Assembly (NCBI GenBank): GCA_016714445.1 | Contig: JADJNF010000009.1 | Location: 496,001-560,000, forward strand | Length of the DNA: 64,000 bases | Direction: 5' to 3' | From: Saprospiraceae bacterium | GTDB taxonomy: Bacteria; Bacteroidota; Bacteroidia; Chitinophagales; Saprospiraceae | Shown: positions 1-8,396 of the stretch, in pieces | Layout of the letters: every line of letters starts with the position of its first letter | Numbering within the stretch: position 1 is the first letter of the stretch | Translations under genes and position numbers: made by a program | The notes under the pieces: model-generated | The model's input: only the letters and a program-made list of their open reading frames with translations | What the model was told of the DNA's origin: nothing | The model's database searches: none

Positions 1-137
1 TTTTTCGCCTTTCTTGCTTTTTTGATGGCATCACCCAAGAGTTCAATTCTCAATTCTTGTTCAAATCTTTCACATTTCTTTATTCCACGTTTACCATTGT
101 GTATGTCTAACACTTCCTCAAAACTAGTTGTCTTCAT
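1..137 (-). CDS. HigA-like XRE-family antitoxin, 5' end only
   Basis: The minus strand from the ATG at 137 is open to the window edge, giving 45 codons that begin MKTTSFEEVLD and run through GKRGIKKCERFEQEL to GDAIKKARKAK. This matches the N-terminal leader of Bacteroidota XRE/HigA-type antitoxins, which precedes the helix-turn-helix; the HTH itself lies outside the window. The gene sits 13 bp downstream of a degenerate HigB/RelE-like toxin reading frame on the same strand, which is the usual toxin-first order of hig modules. It would neutralise the toxin and repress the shared promoter. With the toxin broken it may be a residual antitoxin. Family assignment rests on the leader and the context. 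Confidence 0.6.
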   Translation of the reverse strand, partial: MKTTSFEEVLDIHNGKRGIKKCERFEQELRIELLGDAIKKARKAK

Positions 138-150
138 TCCACTACTTTTT

Positions 151-479
151 TTATTCAAAATATTTATCTTTCATAGCTTTGGCTTTTAAAATTTCAGATT
201 TTTCAGGTTTATCGCTTTTCTTAATGATTCTGTGCGTTGCGATAACCAAAGTGTTTGTTGTTCTGTTTTGTCCCAAAATGCAAAAATTCTGTTATGGCTA
301 CCAAAATTTTGGGTTCGGAAATACCAAATTCAATCTTGTAATAGTTTAAACAATTTTGGGTCTTTTTTGGATTTTGCCATTTCCATTTTAAAAAAGATTT
401 TGTCCTTTGCTTTGACAGGAATTTTCATTAAATAATCAAAGGATAAGGGCAAAAATTCTATCTCAGAAAATTCCAAGTT
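151..479 (-). pseudogene. HigB/RelE-like (phage Gp49-like) toxin, degenerate
   Basis: Read on the minus strand, the remnant gives EFLPLSFDYLMKIPVKAKDK, then WYFRTQNFGSHNRIFAFWDK, then TLVIATHRIIKKSDKPEKSE, ending KAMKDKYFE at the TAA at 153-151. These are the ordered hallmarks of the HigB / Gp49-like mRNA-cleaving toxin family (tryptophan-x-phenylalanine-arginine core, AFWDK strand, IATH segment followed by a lysine-rich helix). The frame is broken three ways: an in-frame TGA at 332-330, a one-base shift near 255-265, and no start codon before an upstream stop. It is therefore very unlikely to make an active toxin. The antitoxin start follows immediately. Confidence 0.65.
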
Positions 480-561
480 ATAACGTTTTTACAAAAAAAT
501 TAGTTGCTTAATTGCGAAACAAATTTATTTTCTGTGTAATTTCATTTTTGGTCGATCACAG

Positions 562-627
562 TTCAATTGGATCGTGAGTGCTTATGAAGGAAGCGATCCC
601 TGATTATAGCTTGTTACATGCTGTTGT
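562..627 (-). other. attC-like site A (weak)
   Basis: This lies 30 bp past the stop of the minus-strand lipoprotein gene. On the minus strand the stretch starts with GTAACAAGC and has arms GGATCG/CGATCC around a loop of about 19 nt. The position after a stop and the TAACAA start resemble the two better sites at 5975-6037 and 8041-8103. The stem is short, so this is the weakest of the three. Confidence 0.2.
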
Positions 628-657
628 TCTTTTTATTTAGGGTTTTATTTCAATGTA

Positions 658-1098
658 TTATTTATCAAATTCAAAATAGTAAGTGAATCTTTGTTTGCCA
701 AAAGGAGAATCTCCGGAGCCATTCAAAATTAAACTATTTTCAAATATTTGAAAATTATATCTACTATTTGTAAAGAGGATAGTATCTCCAATTAATTCAT
801 ATGGCATTGCTGAATAAGCAAATAATTCCAAACCTTTATTTATGATGGTGTATTCAATTCTTAAGCTATCACTCCAACTCCAAATTTGATATTCATTTTC
901 AAAGTTAAAAAAAGCTGTATCTTTTACACGAGGTTTTGCTGGAAAACTTATTAACTTTCCTGGACTTGCTGTTGGTGCATCTAATTTATCTATTTTAATT
1001 AGCCGCCAACGACTATTCAATGTTGGATCTTCAGGTGGATTACAAGAAAATATAACCAAACTGAGAATTATAATACAGAGTATTTTCACTAATTTCAT
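658..1098 (-). CDS. Small lipoprotein, unknown function
   Basis: This encodes a 146-residue protein with a lipoprotein signal peptide: MKLVKILCIIILSLVIFSC, with the lipobox cysteine at residue 19. The mature part has WRLIKIDKLDAP near its start, alternates short beta-type stretches and ends YYFEFDK. The size and the WRL opening recall small lipocalin-like lipoproteins of Bacteroidota, but no diagnostic motif is present, so function is not assigned. It should sit in the periplasm or outer membrane. It stands alone on the minus strand with about 340 bp of gene-free DNA upstream and a weak attC-like hairpin downstream. Confidence 0.75.
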   Translation of the reverse strand: MKLVKILCIIILSLVIFSCNPPEDPTLNSRWRLIKIDKLDAPTASPGKLISFPAKPRVKDTAFFNFENEYQIWSWSDSLRIEYTIINKGLELFAYSAMPYELIGDTILFTNSRYNFQIFENSLILNGSGDSPFGKQRFTYYFEFDK

Positions 1099-1436
1099 AA
1101 CAGTAAAACGCTAAATATTAAAACTTATTTAATAAATCGCATTAATATTGATTTTATTTATATTGAGTATAAGAATTTTGACTAATTAATAATAGTCATT
1201 TCATTTTTTTTTCTAATTTTAAAATAAATCTACAATTCAACATTTTTAGTCTCTTATTTCATATTGAACATTTAATACAGCTAAATAAAATAGATCTACT
1301 TTTATATAGTTTGGTTTGAAACCCCTCAAAAATTGCCTACTACACAAAGGAAAGTTGAACGATGCCGGTGCCGGATAAAAGGGTAACGCTTTCAATTAAA
1401 TGGGCTCTCAATACTATCTTTTGATTTAATTTAACG
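1099..1436. other. Gene-free AT-rich stretch
   Basis: I see no supportable gene or structured element here. It contains the upstream region of the minus-strand lipoprotein gene and the downstream side of the broken small gene at 1437-1713. Confidence 0.5.
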
Positions 1437-1713
1437 TCAAATATAATCAGGATACTTTAAACTCAAAATAAATTGGTTTGCGAAAAATTTATTATCCAAT
1501 GTATTCATTTTGAGATTAATGGCGACAGAATTATTTATCACGATGAAGACATGAGTATCATCGTCTTTAAATAAATAATTCTCGTCGGTATATTTCAGGA
1601 TGATTTCCGAAAGTTTTCCGGCGATGGCACCATATGAAATATACTTCTGAAGCCTTTGTAATCAACTCTCCTAAAGGAATAGAAATAGTCAAGTCGCCTG
1701 TCAATGTCCTCAT
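1437..1713 (-). pseudogene. Broken small protein gene, copy A
   Basis: From the ATG at 1713 the minus strand reads MRTLTGDLTISIPLGELITK ASEVYF. A one-base shift then gives YGAIAGKLSEIILKYTDENY, LFKDDDTHVFIVINNS, NLKMNTLDNKFFANQFIL and SLKYPDYI before the TGA at 1439-1437. Repairing that shift gives a coherent protein of about 92 residues, so this looks like a recently inactivated gene. I do not recognise the family. A second, more decayed copy lies at 61955-62140, with the same KYTDENYLF and FANQFIL blocks. Both copies lie next to a palindrome of the CCCCGTTGGAT type. Confidence 0.55.
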
Positions 1714-1751
1714 AATTTACCTAAAATCGTTTGCTCGCCTGTGGTGGGTTA

Positions 1752-1789
1752 TTTCACCCCGTAGGATTAATCTATCCAACGGGGTGAAA
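1752..1789. repeat. CCCCGT-GGAT palindrome, copy 1
   Basis: Inverted repeat with 15-bp arms (TTTCACCCCGTAGGA and TCCAACGGGGTGAAA) that pair with one mismatch around an 8-nt loop. Related palindromes occur at about 62237-62266 and 62367-62402, so this is a dispersed REP-like family. No T-tract follows, so it is not an obvious terminator. Confidence 0.7.
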
Positions 1790-1891
1790 GTCTGGCCCCA
1801 CTATCCGACTACGGCAGGTATAGTTCTCTGCCTTCGGCGGATTCATCGCTTGACTTGCAGCCACGACGAACGCTTAGTTGTTTTACATCAT

Positions 1892-4516
1892 TCATTCTAC
1901 CAATGTTATATCACCAAAAACTACTTTCTTTTCTCCCTTATCTATGTAAGTGACCAAATAAACATATACGCCTTGAGACAAGGTTTCATGAGGTTGCCAA
2001 CCATCATCTATATTACCTACTATAGCATTATCTCTGCTAAACAATTTATTTCCCCATCTGTCAAATATCTCGATGGTATATCTTTCATTGGTATTGCCTT
2101 GAGCATAAAATATATTATTGTTAATAGAGTTTTTGGATAGGATGTTAGGTAAATAAAGTTTACTTGTTTTGAATGTTACTTTTATGGTCGTAGTAGCTAT
2201 ACAGCCATATTCGTTGGTTACTGTGACGCTATAAACTCCATTTTCTGTTTGTAAGATTATAGGATATGGACAATCGTGGCAACTCAGATTTGTGGGTGGT
2301 GACCACAGATATGTTAGATTTGTGTCTTCGTACTCCACATTTAGCTCCAAAGCCACGGAAAATATGGTATCTATCATATCTTTAGTCACTACTTCTGGTA
2401 ATGGATGCGCTACAATTTCTATTTCTTTTTCTGTGCTGCAACCGTTATTATCCACAGCAACTATTGAAGCAGGTCCAGCTTTATTTACTTTTAAAGTTTT
2501 TCCTTCTGTGGTCGAGTTCCACAATATTTGCGTATGCTTTGAGCTCACCACAAGCTCAGATTCTTCACCCGGGCAGATAGATGTATCACCAATTATGATT
2601 AGTGGCACTTCATCATGATATTTTAAATCTAATGTTGTAATGATACTATCACATGAAAGTCTATTGCGAAGTGTGTCGCTATAAATACCTTCGCTTGTGA
2701 TGGGTATGCCTTGGTACATGAATAGGCTATCTCTGCAAATTTGAACATTTGTATTTTTAGTCATTGGTGCTGGCAACTGAGTGTAAATAAAAGTATCTGA
2801 TACCGTGCAGCCATATTCGTTTTTGATGGTGTAATGATATGTGCCAGCTGTGTTGATTTCCTTAATTACTGAAAAACTACCATCATACCACAAGATGCTG
2901 TCAATGGTTGATGCCAACTGTATGGATATTTTTTGGTCGTGGCATGTTGTTGTGTCATTGACAGGTATTATAGTTGGAACTGGATAGATTTTAATTTGGA
3001 TGGTGGCCGTATCAAAGCAGATAGCGTTGGTGGTGATGTAATATATATTCGTACTATCTTCAGGAGCAATATGTGGTATTTTATCAATGTTGTCAAAATT
3101 TGTATTGTAAAACATACCATTTTTATCTGCATCAACACTCGATATTTGTGATATGACTAATGGTACTTCATTTTCACATATTGATACGCTATTATCTTGT
3201 CCTGAATATGGCAAGGGCCCGGCAATCTTTATGGTTGCAATGGCGGTGTCTCCTGCTATACCATTGTACCATACTTGAAATCCGATTTTCACTTCTGTAA
3301 CACTGGGATCATTTTCGATGTCAAGGTAAGCATTTCTAATCCCACGTTCAAAATCTGAAATAGATGTTGTACCGCTATTAATTATTCTTTGCCAGAAATT
3401 TGGTGTCGATTGTAGTATATAATTCCCATTTGGAAAGTACATATATTGTGAAAACCCTGGATCGAGTATAAAGATGTCGATGCTATCAATGGGGTATTCA
3501 TTATTGATGTGTATATCTATATCGCTGAGTGGTATATTTGTAAAAGTACACAGACTATCTATGATGAAATGCTTATCCAAGGCTGTATCGTCATCTTTAT
3601 CAAGGTCTATATATCGTTGGCAGGATTCCCAAGTGGGTGCGTTGAAGTGCTGAATGTCACGAATCCTATTGGTAGAGAAATTACTGGAAGTTAGTCCCAA
3701 ATAATTTTTCCATCTGGTAATCTGTCCAGTGACCAAGTCCACCCTGTCTATCTGTATGGTATCTCTTTCACCTTGGTAAAATACATTTTGAATGGTGTAA
3801 AGAACAGTGCTGTCACAGGCGTATTGATAAGAAAGTAAATTGGTGTCGTCAGAGTATTGTAAAGCAATTTGATCAACATCCCACAACTTAATGTTATTAG
3901 TTGGAATATAAAGGTCTGCTATTGATAAATCAACATTTCCATCAATAAAAATATATTTATCTTTATGTTTTTCTAACTTTCTGATATACATCAACCGTTC
4001 AAAATTTGTACCAGAAGCAGCAAAACTTGGTATCTCTCTAATTATTGTAAATTGATAATTATTCACGTTGAGTATACCTTTTGTCGCACCACCAATATAG
4101 TATAGCGAATCGTTAAGTTGATCTATTTGGTTTGTTTGATGATAATTATGCCAAAGGAAATTTACGTTCCCAGGTGTTACATCCACGTGATATGTAAGTA
4201 GGTCATTGGCTACATCATAAGAATAAACATCCCCTTCTTTTTCCAAAAAGTAAATTGTCTTCCTATCACTACTAAATGCAAAACTGTTAATTTGAAATGT
4301 ATTTCCAGTCATGATAGGATGTACAAAACGTATAGAGTCCAATCTAAATAATAGATGCCTTGCACCAGTCTGTATATCAAATTCGTACATTTCGTAGTAG
4401 GATGGCATATCTAGTTTACCGGAAGAATTCCAGAGGTAAGTTTCCTGTGCATCCAGCCGTAAACTGGATGCACAAAGAAACCATGCTACTGACAGGTTGA
4501 TCAGTACATTTTTCAT
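1892..4516 (-). CDS. Large secreted protein with type B T9SS sorting domain
   Basis: This encodes an 874-residue protein with an N-terminal signal peptide ending LRLDAQ. Residues 25-300 resemble a beta-propeller-like repeat region with phrases such as IYFLEKEGDVYSYDV. The middle is PKD/Ig-like with paired cysteines (YTIKNEYGC, WNSTTEGKTLKV, VTNEYGC). The C-terminus (YTIEIFDRWGNKLF, then DDGWQ and QGVYVYLVTY) is the gliding-motility-associated type B sorting domain, TIGR04131 family. The protein is expected to cross the outer membrane through T9SS and remain surface-bound, often with PorP/SprF partners. It starts 3 bp after the stop of the 88-residue gene, so the two are probably co-transcribed. 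Confidence 0.85.
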   Translation of the reverse strand: MKNVLINLSVAWFLCASSLRLDAQETYLWNSSGKLDMPSYYEMYEFDIQTGARHLLFRLDSIRFVHPIMTGNTFQINSFAFSSDRKTIYFLEKEGDVYSYDVANDLLTYHVDVTPGNVNFLWHNYHQTNQIDQLNDSLYYIGGATKGILNVNNYQFTIIREIPSFAASGTNFERLMYIRKLEKHKDKYIFIDGNVDLSIADLYIPTNNIKLWDVDQIALQYSDDTNLLSYQYACDSTVLYTIQNVFYQGERDTIQIDRVDLVTGQITRWKNYLGLTSSNFSTNRIRDIQHFNAPTWESCQRYIDLDKDDDTALDKHFIIDSLCTFTNIPLSDIDIHINNEYPIDSIDIFILDPGFSQYMYFPNGNYILQSTPNFWQRIINSGTTSISDFERGIRNAYLDIENDPSVTEVKIGFQVWYNGIAGDTAIATIKIAGPLPYSGQDNSVSICENEVPLVISQISSVDADKNGMFYNTNFDNIDKIPHIAPEDSTNIYYITTNAICFDTATIQIKIYPVPTIIPVNDTTTCHDQKISIQLASTIDSILWYDGSFSVIKEINTAGTYHYTIKNEYGCTVSDTFIYTQLPAPMTKNTNVQICRDSLFMYQGIPITSEGIYSDTLRNRLSCDSIITTLDLKYHDEVPLIIIGDTSICPGEESELVVSSKHTQILWNSTTEGKTLKVNKAGPASIVAVDNNGCSTEKEIEIVAHPLPEVVTKDMIDTIFSVALELNVEYEDTNLTYLWSPPTNLSCHDCPYPIILQTENGVYSVTVTNEYGCIATTTIKVTFKTSKLYLPNILSKNSINNNIFYAQGNTNERYTIEIFDRWGNKLFSRDNAIVGNIDDGWQPHETLSQGVYVYLVTYIDKGEKKVVFGDITLVE

Positions 4517-4519
4517 CTT

Positions 4520-4786
4520 TTAATAATTTTGGATGAATACTTTTTGGGTCTTAGTAAACTGTCCGTCATAAGCAGTGAGTAAATATATACCTGTTTGCAC
4601 AACAGTACTAATTTCTATAAAATCCAAGATCTGAACTTTCTCATTTAGAAATACTCTTCCCATTAGATCAGTAATCATAATGTGCAAGGCCGTTGAATGG
4701 TTTGGTATTTCTAAAGTGGCTAAGTTATTAATGTTTATCACTCGACTTTCTTTTGATCTGGATTTTAAAACTTCATTTGATTCCAT
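4520..4786 (-). CDS. Short protein resembling a T9SS type A C-terminal domain
   Basis: This encodes an 88-residue protein without a signal peptide. It contains ALHIMITDLMGRVFLNEKVQ, then ISTVVQTGIYLLTAYDGQFT and a KVFIQNY end. That is the layout of a Por-type (type A) sorting domain: a D-x-x-GR turn, then GIY-L and a terminal K-V strand. Without a passenger and export signal it cannot be a normal T9SS cargo, so it may be the 3' remnant of a longer gene or a small stand-alone domain. An in-frame TGA lies just upstream of the ATG. It precedes the type B protein by 3 bp. The IS982 element begins about 120 bp upstream and may have severed the missing part. Confidence 0.55.
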   Translation of the reverse strand: MESNEVLKSRSKESRVININNLATLEIPNHSTALHIMITDLMGRVFLNEKVQILDFIEISTVVQTGIYLLTAYDGQFTKTQKVFIQNY

Positions 4787-4909
4787 TCTGTATGCCCTTC
4801 GTCATCAATAGTTCAAAGTTAAAACATATTTCTGGTTCTAATACTCAAAACGTTATTTTTTTGCTCCGTTTATTATTGAGTTTTTTGGCAGAACAGCATG
4901 ATTTTAGTA

Positions 4910-5944
4910 ACCCGTTGTGCGATTAAAGCAAAGCATATTTTATTTGATTTAAAGGTTTATCATTAATATGGTTGATAGCTTGAAGTAAAGTAAAAGCAGC
5001 AATTTTACCCCATATCCTTGTGCACATTCCCAAGAATGTTTTTGCATAATTTCTTTTAATCATGAATTGGTCGGCAAGTTGAGAAAATTGAGTTTCTATA
5101 CGTTTTCTGCTTTTTGCAAAAACATAAGGATATTTGCTAAAATCGGACTGGTTTCGTCTTTTTGGTGTCTGAAGTTCTATTTTTGATGTGTGAAATAAGT
5201 CTACTTTATATTCACTTGATAGGTAGCCTTTATCTCCTAATAGAGTGCAATTATTCAAGCTGGATTGTTTTACATCATCAAGATAATGAATATCGTGTAC
5301 GCTGGCTTTGGTAATATCTACAGATTTGTAAACACCTTTTAATGAAGTGATTAGATGTAGTTTGTAACCATAGAAATAAGTTTTAGTTATAGCCGAATAG
5401 CCTTTGTCGGGGCTTGTTTCAAAATCTTCTCTCAATACGTTGCTCCTATTTGCTCTTGCAATATTACAAACTGGTAGTGGCATCGAATCAACAATAAAAA
5501 TAGTTTCTTCCTCATTTAGCTGATCAGCTAAATTCTGAGTTAGCTGATTGTAAAAGCCAATGAGATTCCTTCGACGCCTATTATAGTTAGAGCGATCGAT
5601 AAGATTGGGAAAATCAGTAGATTGGCTCTTTATTTTACCCCAGAAATAGTTTTCTGAATCAATACTCATTGCTTCAGAACACAACGACAGAGCAAGGATT
5701 TCACAATCAGACATCTTTGGCTTTTTGGGGTAGAATTTAAAATTACCTTCTTCCATTATCAAATCTTTGGCATTTTTGGTAATTAATTGAAGAAATTTAT
5801 CGAAATTTGTCTTTATGTTGTGCATATGTATTTTGTTGTTTGGTAGCTTAAAAATACAACATTTTATTGCATTGCAATGAATTATGCACAACATATTTTT
5901 ATATATATTAAATTTTAATCCCACTTTTTAATCGCACAACGGGT
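4910..5944. mobile_element. IS982-family insertion sequence
   Basis: An element of about 1035 bp bounded by perfect 18-bp inverted repeats starting ACCCGTTGTGCGATTAAA, left at 4910-4927 and right at 5927-5944. It encloses one transposase gene that nearly fills it, typical for IS982 (about 1 kb, ACCC ends). No convincing target duplication is visible; only 2-3 bp could match. The right end lies about 30 bp from an attC-like hairpin. Confidence 0.85.
4923..5825 (-). CDS. IS982-family DDE transposase
   Basis: This encodes a 300-residue transposase when started at the ATG at 5825 (MHNIKTNFDKFLQLIT), which fits the usual IS982 length. An upstream in-frame ATG at 5924 would add 33 unlikely residues. 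Features include the first catalytic Asp in IFIVDSMPLPVC, the second in LLGDKGYLSS, and a Glu in RKRIETQFSQL. The IS982 C-terminal signature TRIWGKIAAFTLLQAINH is also present. The frame is intact and both inverted repeats are perfect, so the element looks recent and possibly active. It excises or copies the element by DDE chemistry. Confidence 0.9.
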   Translation of the reverse strand: MHNIKTNFDKFLQLITKNAKDLIMEEGNFKFYPKKPKMSDCEILALSLCSEAMSIDSENYFWGKIKSQSTDFPNLIDRSNYNRRRRNLIGFYNQLTQNLADQLNEEETIFIVDSMPLPVCNIARANRSNVLREDFETSPDKGYSAITKTYFYGYKLHLITSLKGVYKSVDITKASVHDIHYLDDVKQSSLNNCTLLGDKGYLSSEYKVDLFHTSKIELQTPKRRNQSDFSKYPYVFAKSRKRIETQFSQLADQFMIKRNYAKTFLGMCTRIWGKIAAFTLLQAINHINDKPLNQIKYALL

Positions 5945-5974
5945 TATAGTAGTAACTTTTTATTCAATCGATGA

Positions 5975-6037
5975 CAACGACTAGCACTGGCGACGGGCGC
6001 AGCGTTAGCAAGTCTTGTCCGTCCAGTGCATTGTTAG
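5975..6037 (-). other. attC-like hairpin B
   Basis: On the minus strand this begins CTAACAATGCACTGG. It forms a stem between 5984-5996 and 6019-6029 (GCACTGG..ACGG with CCGTCCAGTGC) with a 2-nt bulge and a loop of about 22 nt. It starts 6 bp after the stop of the minus-strand gene ending at 6044. Bulged imperfect stems flanked by YTAACAA and a GTTG-type box behind a gene are features of integron attC sites. The 3' box is not canonical. Confidence 0.4.
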
Positions 6038-6043
6038 TAAGGG

Positions 6044-7638
6044 TTATTCACTTTTTACTACTTTGTGCCATTCTCTTAAATTTCCATTTTCGATCTCAAT
6101 GATATACATTCCAGCTCTTAGTACGCTTATATCTATTTGATTACTTATTGTTTTTGATTTTATAAGAATCTGACTATTAATATTTCTTATACTAACATTC
6201 GCTTCTCCTTCAAGTCCATTAATTGTAATTGTTCCCGAAGTCGGATTTGGATATAATTTTAACTTTCTACTGTTGGCTTGTTCATCTTTTGTGCTATTAA
6301 TGATATTCATCTCTTGGCCATCAAACATGGTCCAATTGTACCATCTTGGTGCTCCAGGGTCATTTTTAGCAAACTGCTCGATGTATAAAAGTATATCTCC
6401 ATCTTTCATCATTGTGGCAAATTGTGTACGGAAGTGATCACTAATTCCATCAACTTCAATACGTTTAATTCTTTGAATACTGTCCCCATTTGACGCGAAT
6501 ATTTCATAAAATGTACTTTCCGTAATTTTATTTTGTCTTGACTGAGTTAACAATAACCTTTTATTAACCACATCAGTTAATGGGTAAAGCCAGCCATATT
6601 CAATTCCGTTATCTATTCCATCCCGCAAATAGTATATTAATTTGTCAACCAAATTCCCATATTTATCAAATAGTTGATAGGTGTAATTTGCATTACGAGT
6701 GGAAAAATCATCAAATGTTGTAACAGTTATTATGTAGTCCTGATCTGCTCTGTATAGTCCAAGTAGTGTAATAGTATCTGTAAAATAATTACTTAAATCT
6801 ATACTTCTTAAAAGCTTTAAATTTTTATCATACATCAAATACTTTATCTCTCTATTGTCCCAATTATTAGATTGTGAAATTGAAAGTGCACCTAATGTAC
6901 CATCTGTATTATCGAAAAATCTAAAGTCTTCCGGAAAGTACTTAAATGTTAATTTTGCTGTATCACGTTGGGTAACTACACCTTCAAAATCTGTTTTCGT
7001 GTCAATAATAGCCAATTCACCTGTGCTTAATTCTCTTTGTAAATATCCTGTATCTGTAAAATAAAAACGTGGATTTGTTATAATACTCTGACCTTGTGAC
7101 CCAGCTATGGATTGAAATTTTGGCAAAGCATTGTTTGAACTATCTATATAGTTGCTATCAATAATACTACCATTTTGCGTATCAATAATAATATGTGATG
7201 GATAACAATTATACCAATCTGTACTGCCGCTATCTGTTGCTTCATCGTACAAGGTCACTGCCAATTTATTTTTATTTAATAATGGTTGACTAATTGCTTT
7301 TCTGTTAAAAAACTCTTGTAAGTTCTAAGAACTTCCCAATATTTCTCACCTGTCTTTTTATTTATTTTTTTTATATTGTAACCACTGTACCCTACTGAAA
7401 TCCCTGATTCCAAAACTCCACGATAATTTGTAAAAAAATAAATAGTGTCTGCTATAAATATTGGTGGTACTCTATTTTGAAATATTTGATCTTCTTTCCT
7501 ATTTCCTTCTATCCAATTAAGTTCTGACCATTTAACGGCTTCATTTTGAAATTTTAAAGGTAGATTTTGTTGTGCATAGATCGTCGAATAACAAAATATT
7601 AAAATAGGATACGCCAGGAAATATTTAAATGTTTTCAT
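6044..7638 (-). CDS. Secreted T9SS type A protein, frameshifted
   Basis: The gene starts at the ATG at 7638, with a clear signal peptide (MKTFKYFLAYPILIFCYSTI YAQ). The frame ends early at 7276, but the next frame continues the same protein: KSFLTEK, then AISQPLLNKNKLAVTLYDE. Restoring one T in the four-T run at 7298-7301 joins the halves into about 530 residues. The body is beta-rich (IDTQNGSIIDSN, LLGLYRADQDY, LFDKYGNLVDK) and may be propeller-like. The end, LYPNPTSGTITINGL to GMYIIEIENG and KVVKSE, is a type A T9SS sorting domain. As sequenced the gene would yield only a 120-residue secreted stub. Whether the shift is real or a read error is open. Confidence 0.7.
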
Positions 7639-7644
7639 AATTGA

Positions 7645-7989
7645 TATAATTAAAAAATTAATTCTTTTATAGGTTCTATCATATTCTCCTGCATCAATTT
7701 TTCTTTTGAAAAGGTTTATTGAATCTTTAATTTTCTTCGCATTGTCTTGGGCTGAAACTTGAAATTCAATATTCTCTGAATGCAAATCTATTGCTGGGTA
7801 ATCTTGTTTTATAAGATTGCAGTTAGTGTATTCCTTATCAAAAAGTATAGTTAGAATTTTTGCAAAAATATGTTCACAAGCTTTTGCTTTGTCATTGAAT
7901 TTTAGTTTAGTCCCGTATTTAACATCTGTTGTAATTAAACTTAATGCGTAAAGCATATCACTTAGAATATTTTGAGATTTATAAAGCAT
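7645..7989 (-). pseudogene. SMEK-domain fragment
   Basis: The first ~110 codons from the ATG at 7989 read as a SMEK domain: ND-x-KA-x-EHIFAKILTILF, then PAIDLHSENIEFQVSAQD, NAKKIKDSINLFKRK and YDRTYKR. The AIDL-x-QVS and KKI-x-I pattern is typical of that family, known as an N-terminal module of ABC-three-component and other defence-linked proteins. No downstream effector domain follows. Instead the frame runs through an AT-rich linker straight into the signal peptide of the secreted protein starting at 7638. The fragment is therefore probably truncated by a rearrangement. A free-standing small SMEK protein is an alternative. Confidence 0.5.
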
Positions 7990-8040
7990 TCTTCTTATTT
8001 CATTCAGTAATTAATATTCTTGAGTGTTCTTTTAGCTTGC

Positions 8041-8103
8041 TTACGGTCGAGTATAAGCGATGGAGCGGCATTTTGCCGCTCTATCGTCTTATACATTGTT
8101 AGC
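8041..8103 (-). other. attC-like hairpin C
   Basis: A very strong stem of 20 base pairs: 8051-8070 pairs with 8074-8094, with a TTT loop, a single bulged base and one G-T pair. On the minus strand it is preceded by GCTAACAATG and followed by CGACCGTAAGC. It begins 12 bp past the stop of the gene at 8115 and lies upstream of the SMEK fragment. There is no T-tract, so it is not an ordinary terminator. The bulged stem and the YTAACAA start recall attC recombination sites. Confidence 0.4.
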
Positions 8104-8114
8104 ATCTGGTTATT

Positions 8115-8384
8115 TTAATTAACATATTTAAATTCAGCATTTTTCAATATTCTTTCTCTTATAGGATCAAGAATTCTTGTAATTTTTATAAATGCCAAAA
8201 GCAAACAGATTAAACTTATAATGAACAAAATAAAATCAGTCTTTAAAATATAAATTTCCGTATCTCCAAAATTCAAAGAAAGTTTAATGCCAATTATACC
8301 TGTAATTAATAAAAGTAAAATATGCAGTGTATTTAAGAGTAGATTGGTTCGGTACTTATAATAAAGTTTTACTAAATATTTCAT
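8115..8384 (-). CDS. Small two-helix membrane protein
   Basis: This encodes an 89-residue protein with two predicted membrane segments: about residues 17-35 (LNTLHILLLLITGIIGIKL) and 50-68 (DFILFIISLICLLLAFIKI). Both termini are basic or polar. No family motif is seen. It starts 12 bp after the stop of the upstream lipoprotein gene, so the two are probably co-transcribed, and a strong attC-like hairpin follows it. A paired membrane protein and lipoprotein could act together, but nothing in the sequence shows how. Confidence 0.65.
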   Translation of the reverse strand: MKYLVKLYYKYRTNLLLNTLHILLLLITGIIGIKLSLNFGDTEIYILKTDFILFIISLICLLLAFIKITRILDPIRERILKNAEFKYVN

Positions 8385-8396
8385 TTTTAAATTTAT

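Noticed and set aside
1634..2140. 168-codon plus-strand frame
   Set aside because: It runs across the palindrome and antisense to the well-supported type B T9SS gene.
4901..5956. Target-site duplication of the IS982 element
   Set aside because: Only 2-3 bp could match depending on where the ends are set, which is not above chance.
8051..8094. Strong hairpin as a rho-independent terminator
   Set aside because: No T-tract follows on either strand; the attC-like reading fits its flanks better, though not conclusively.
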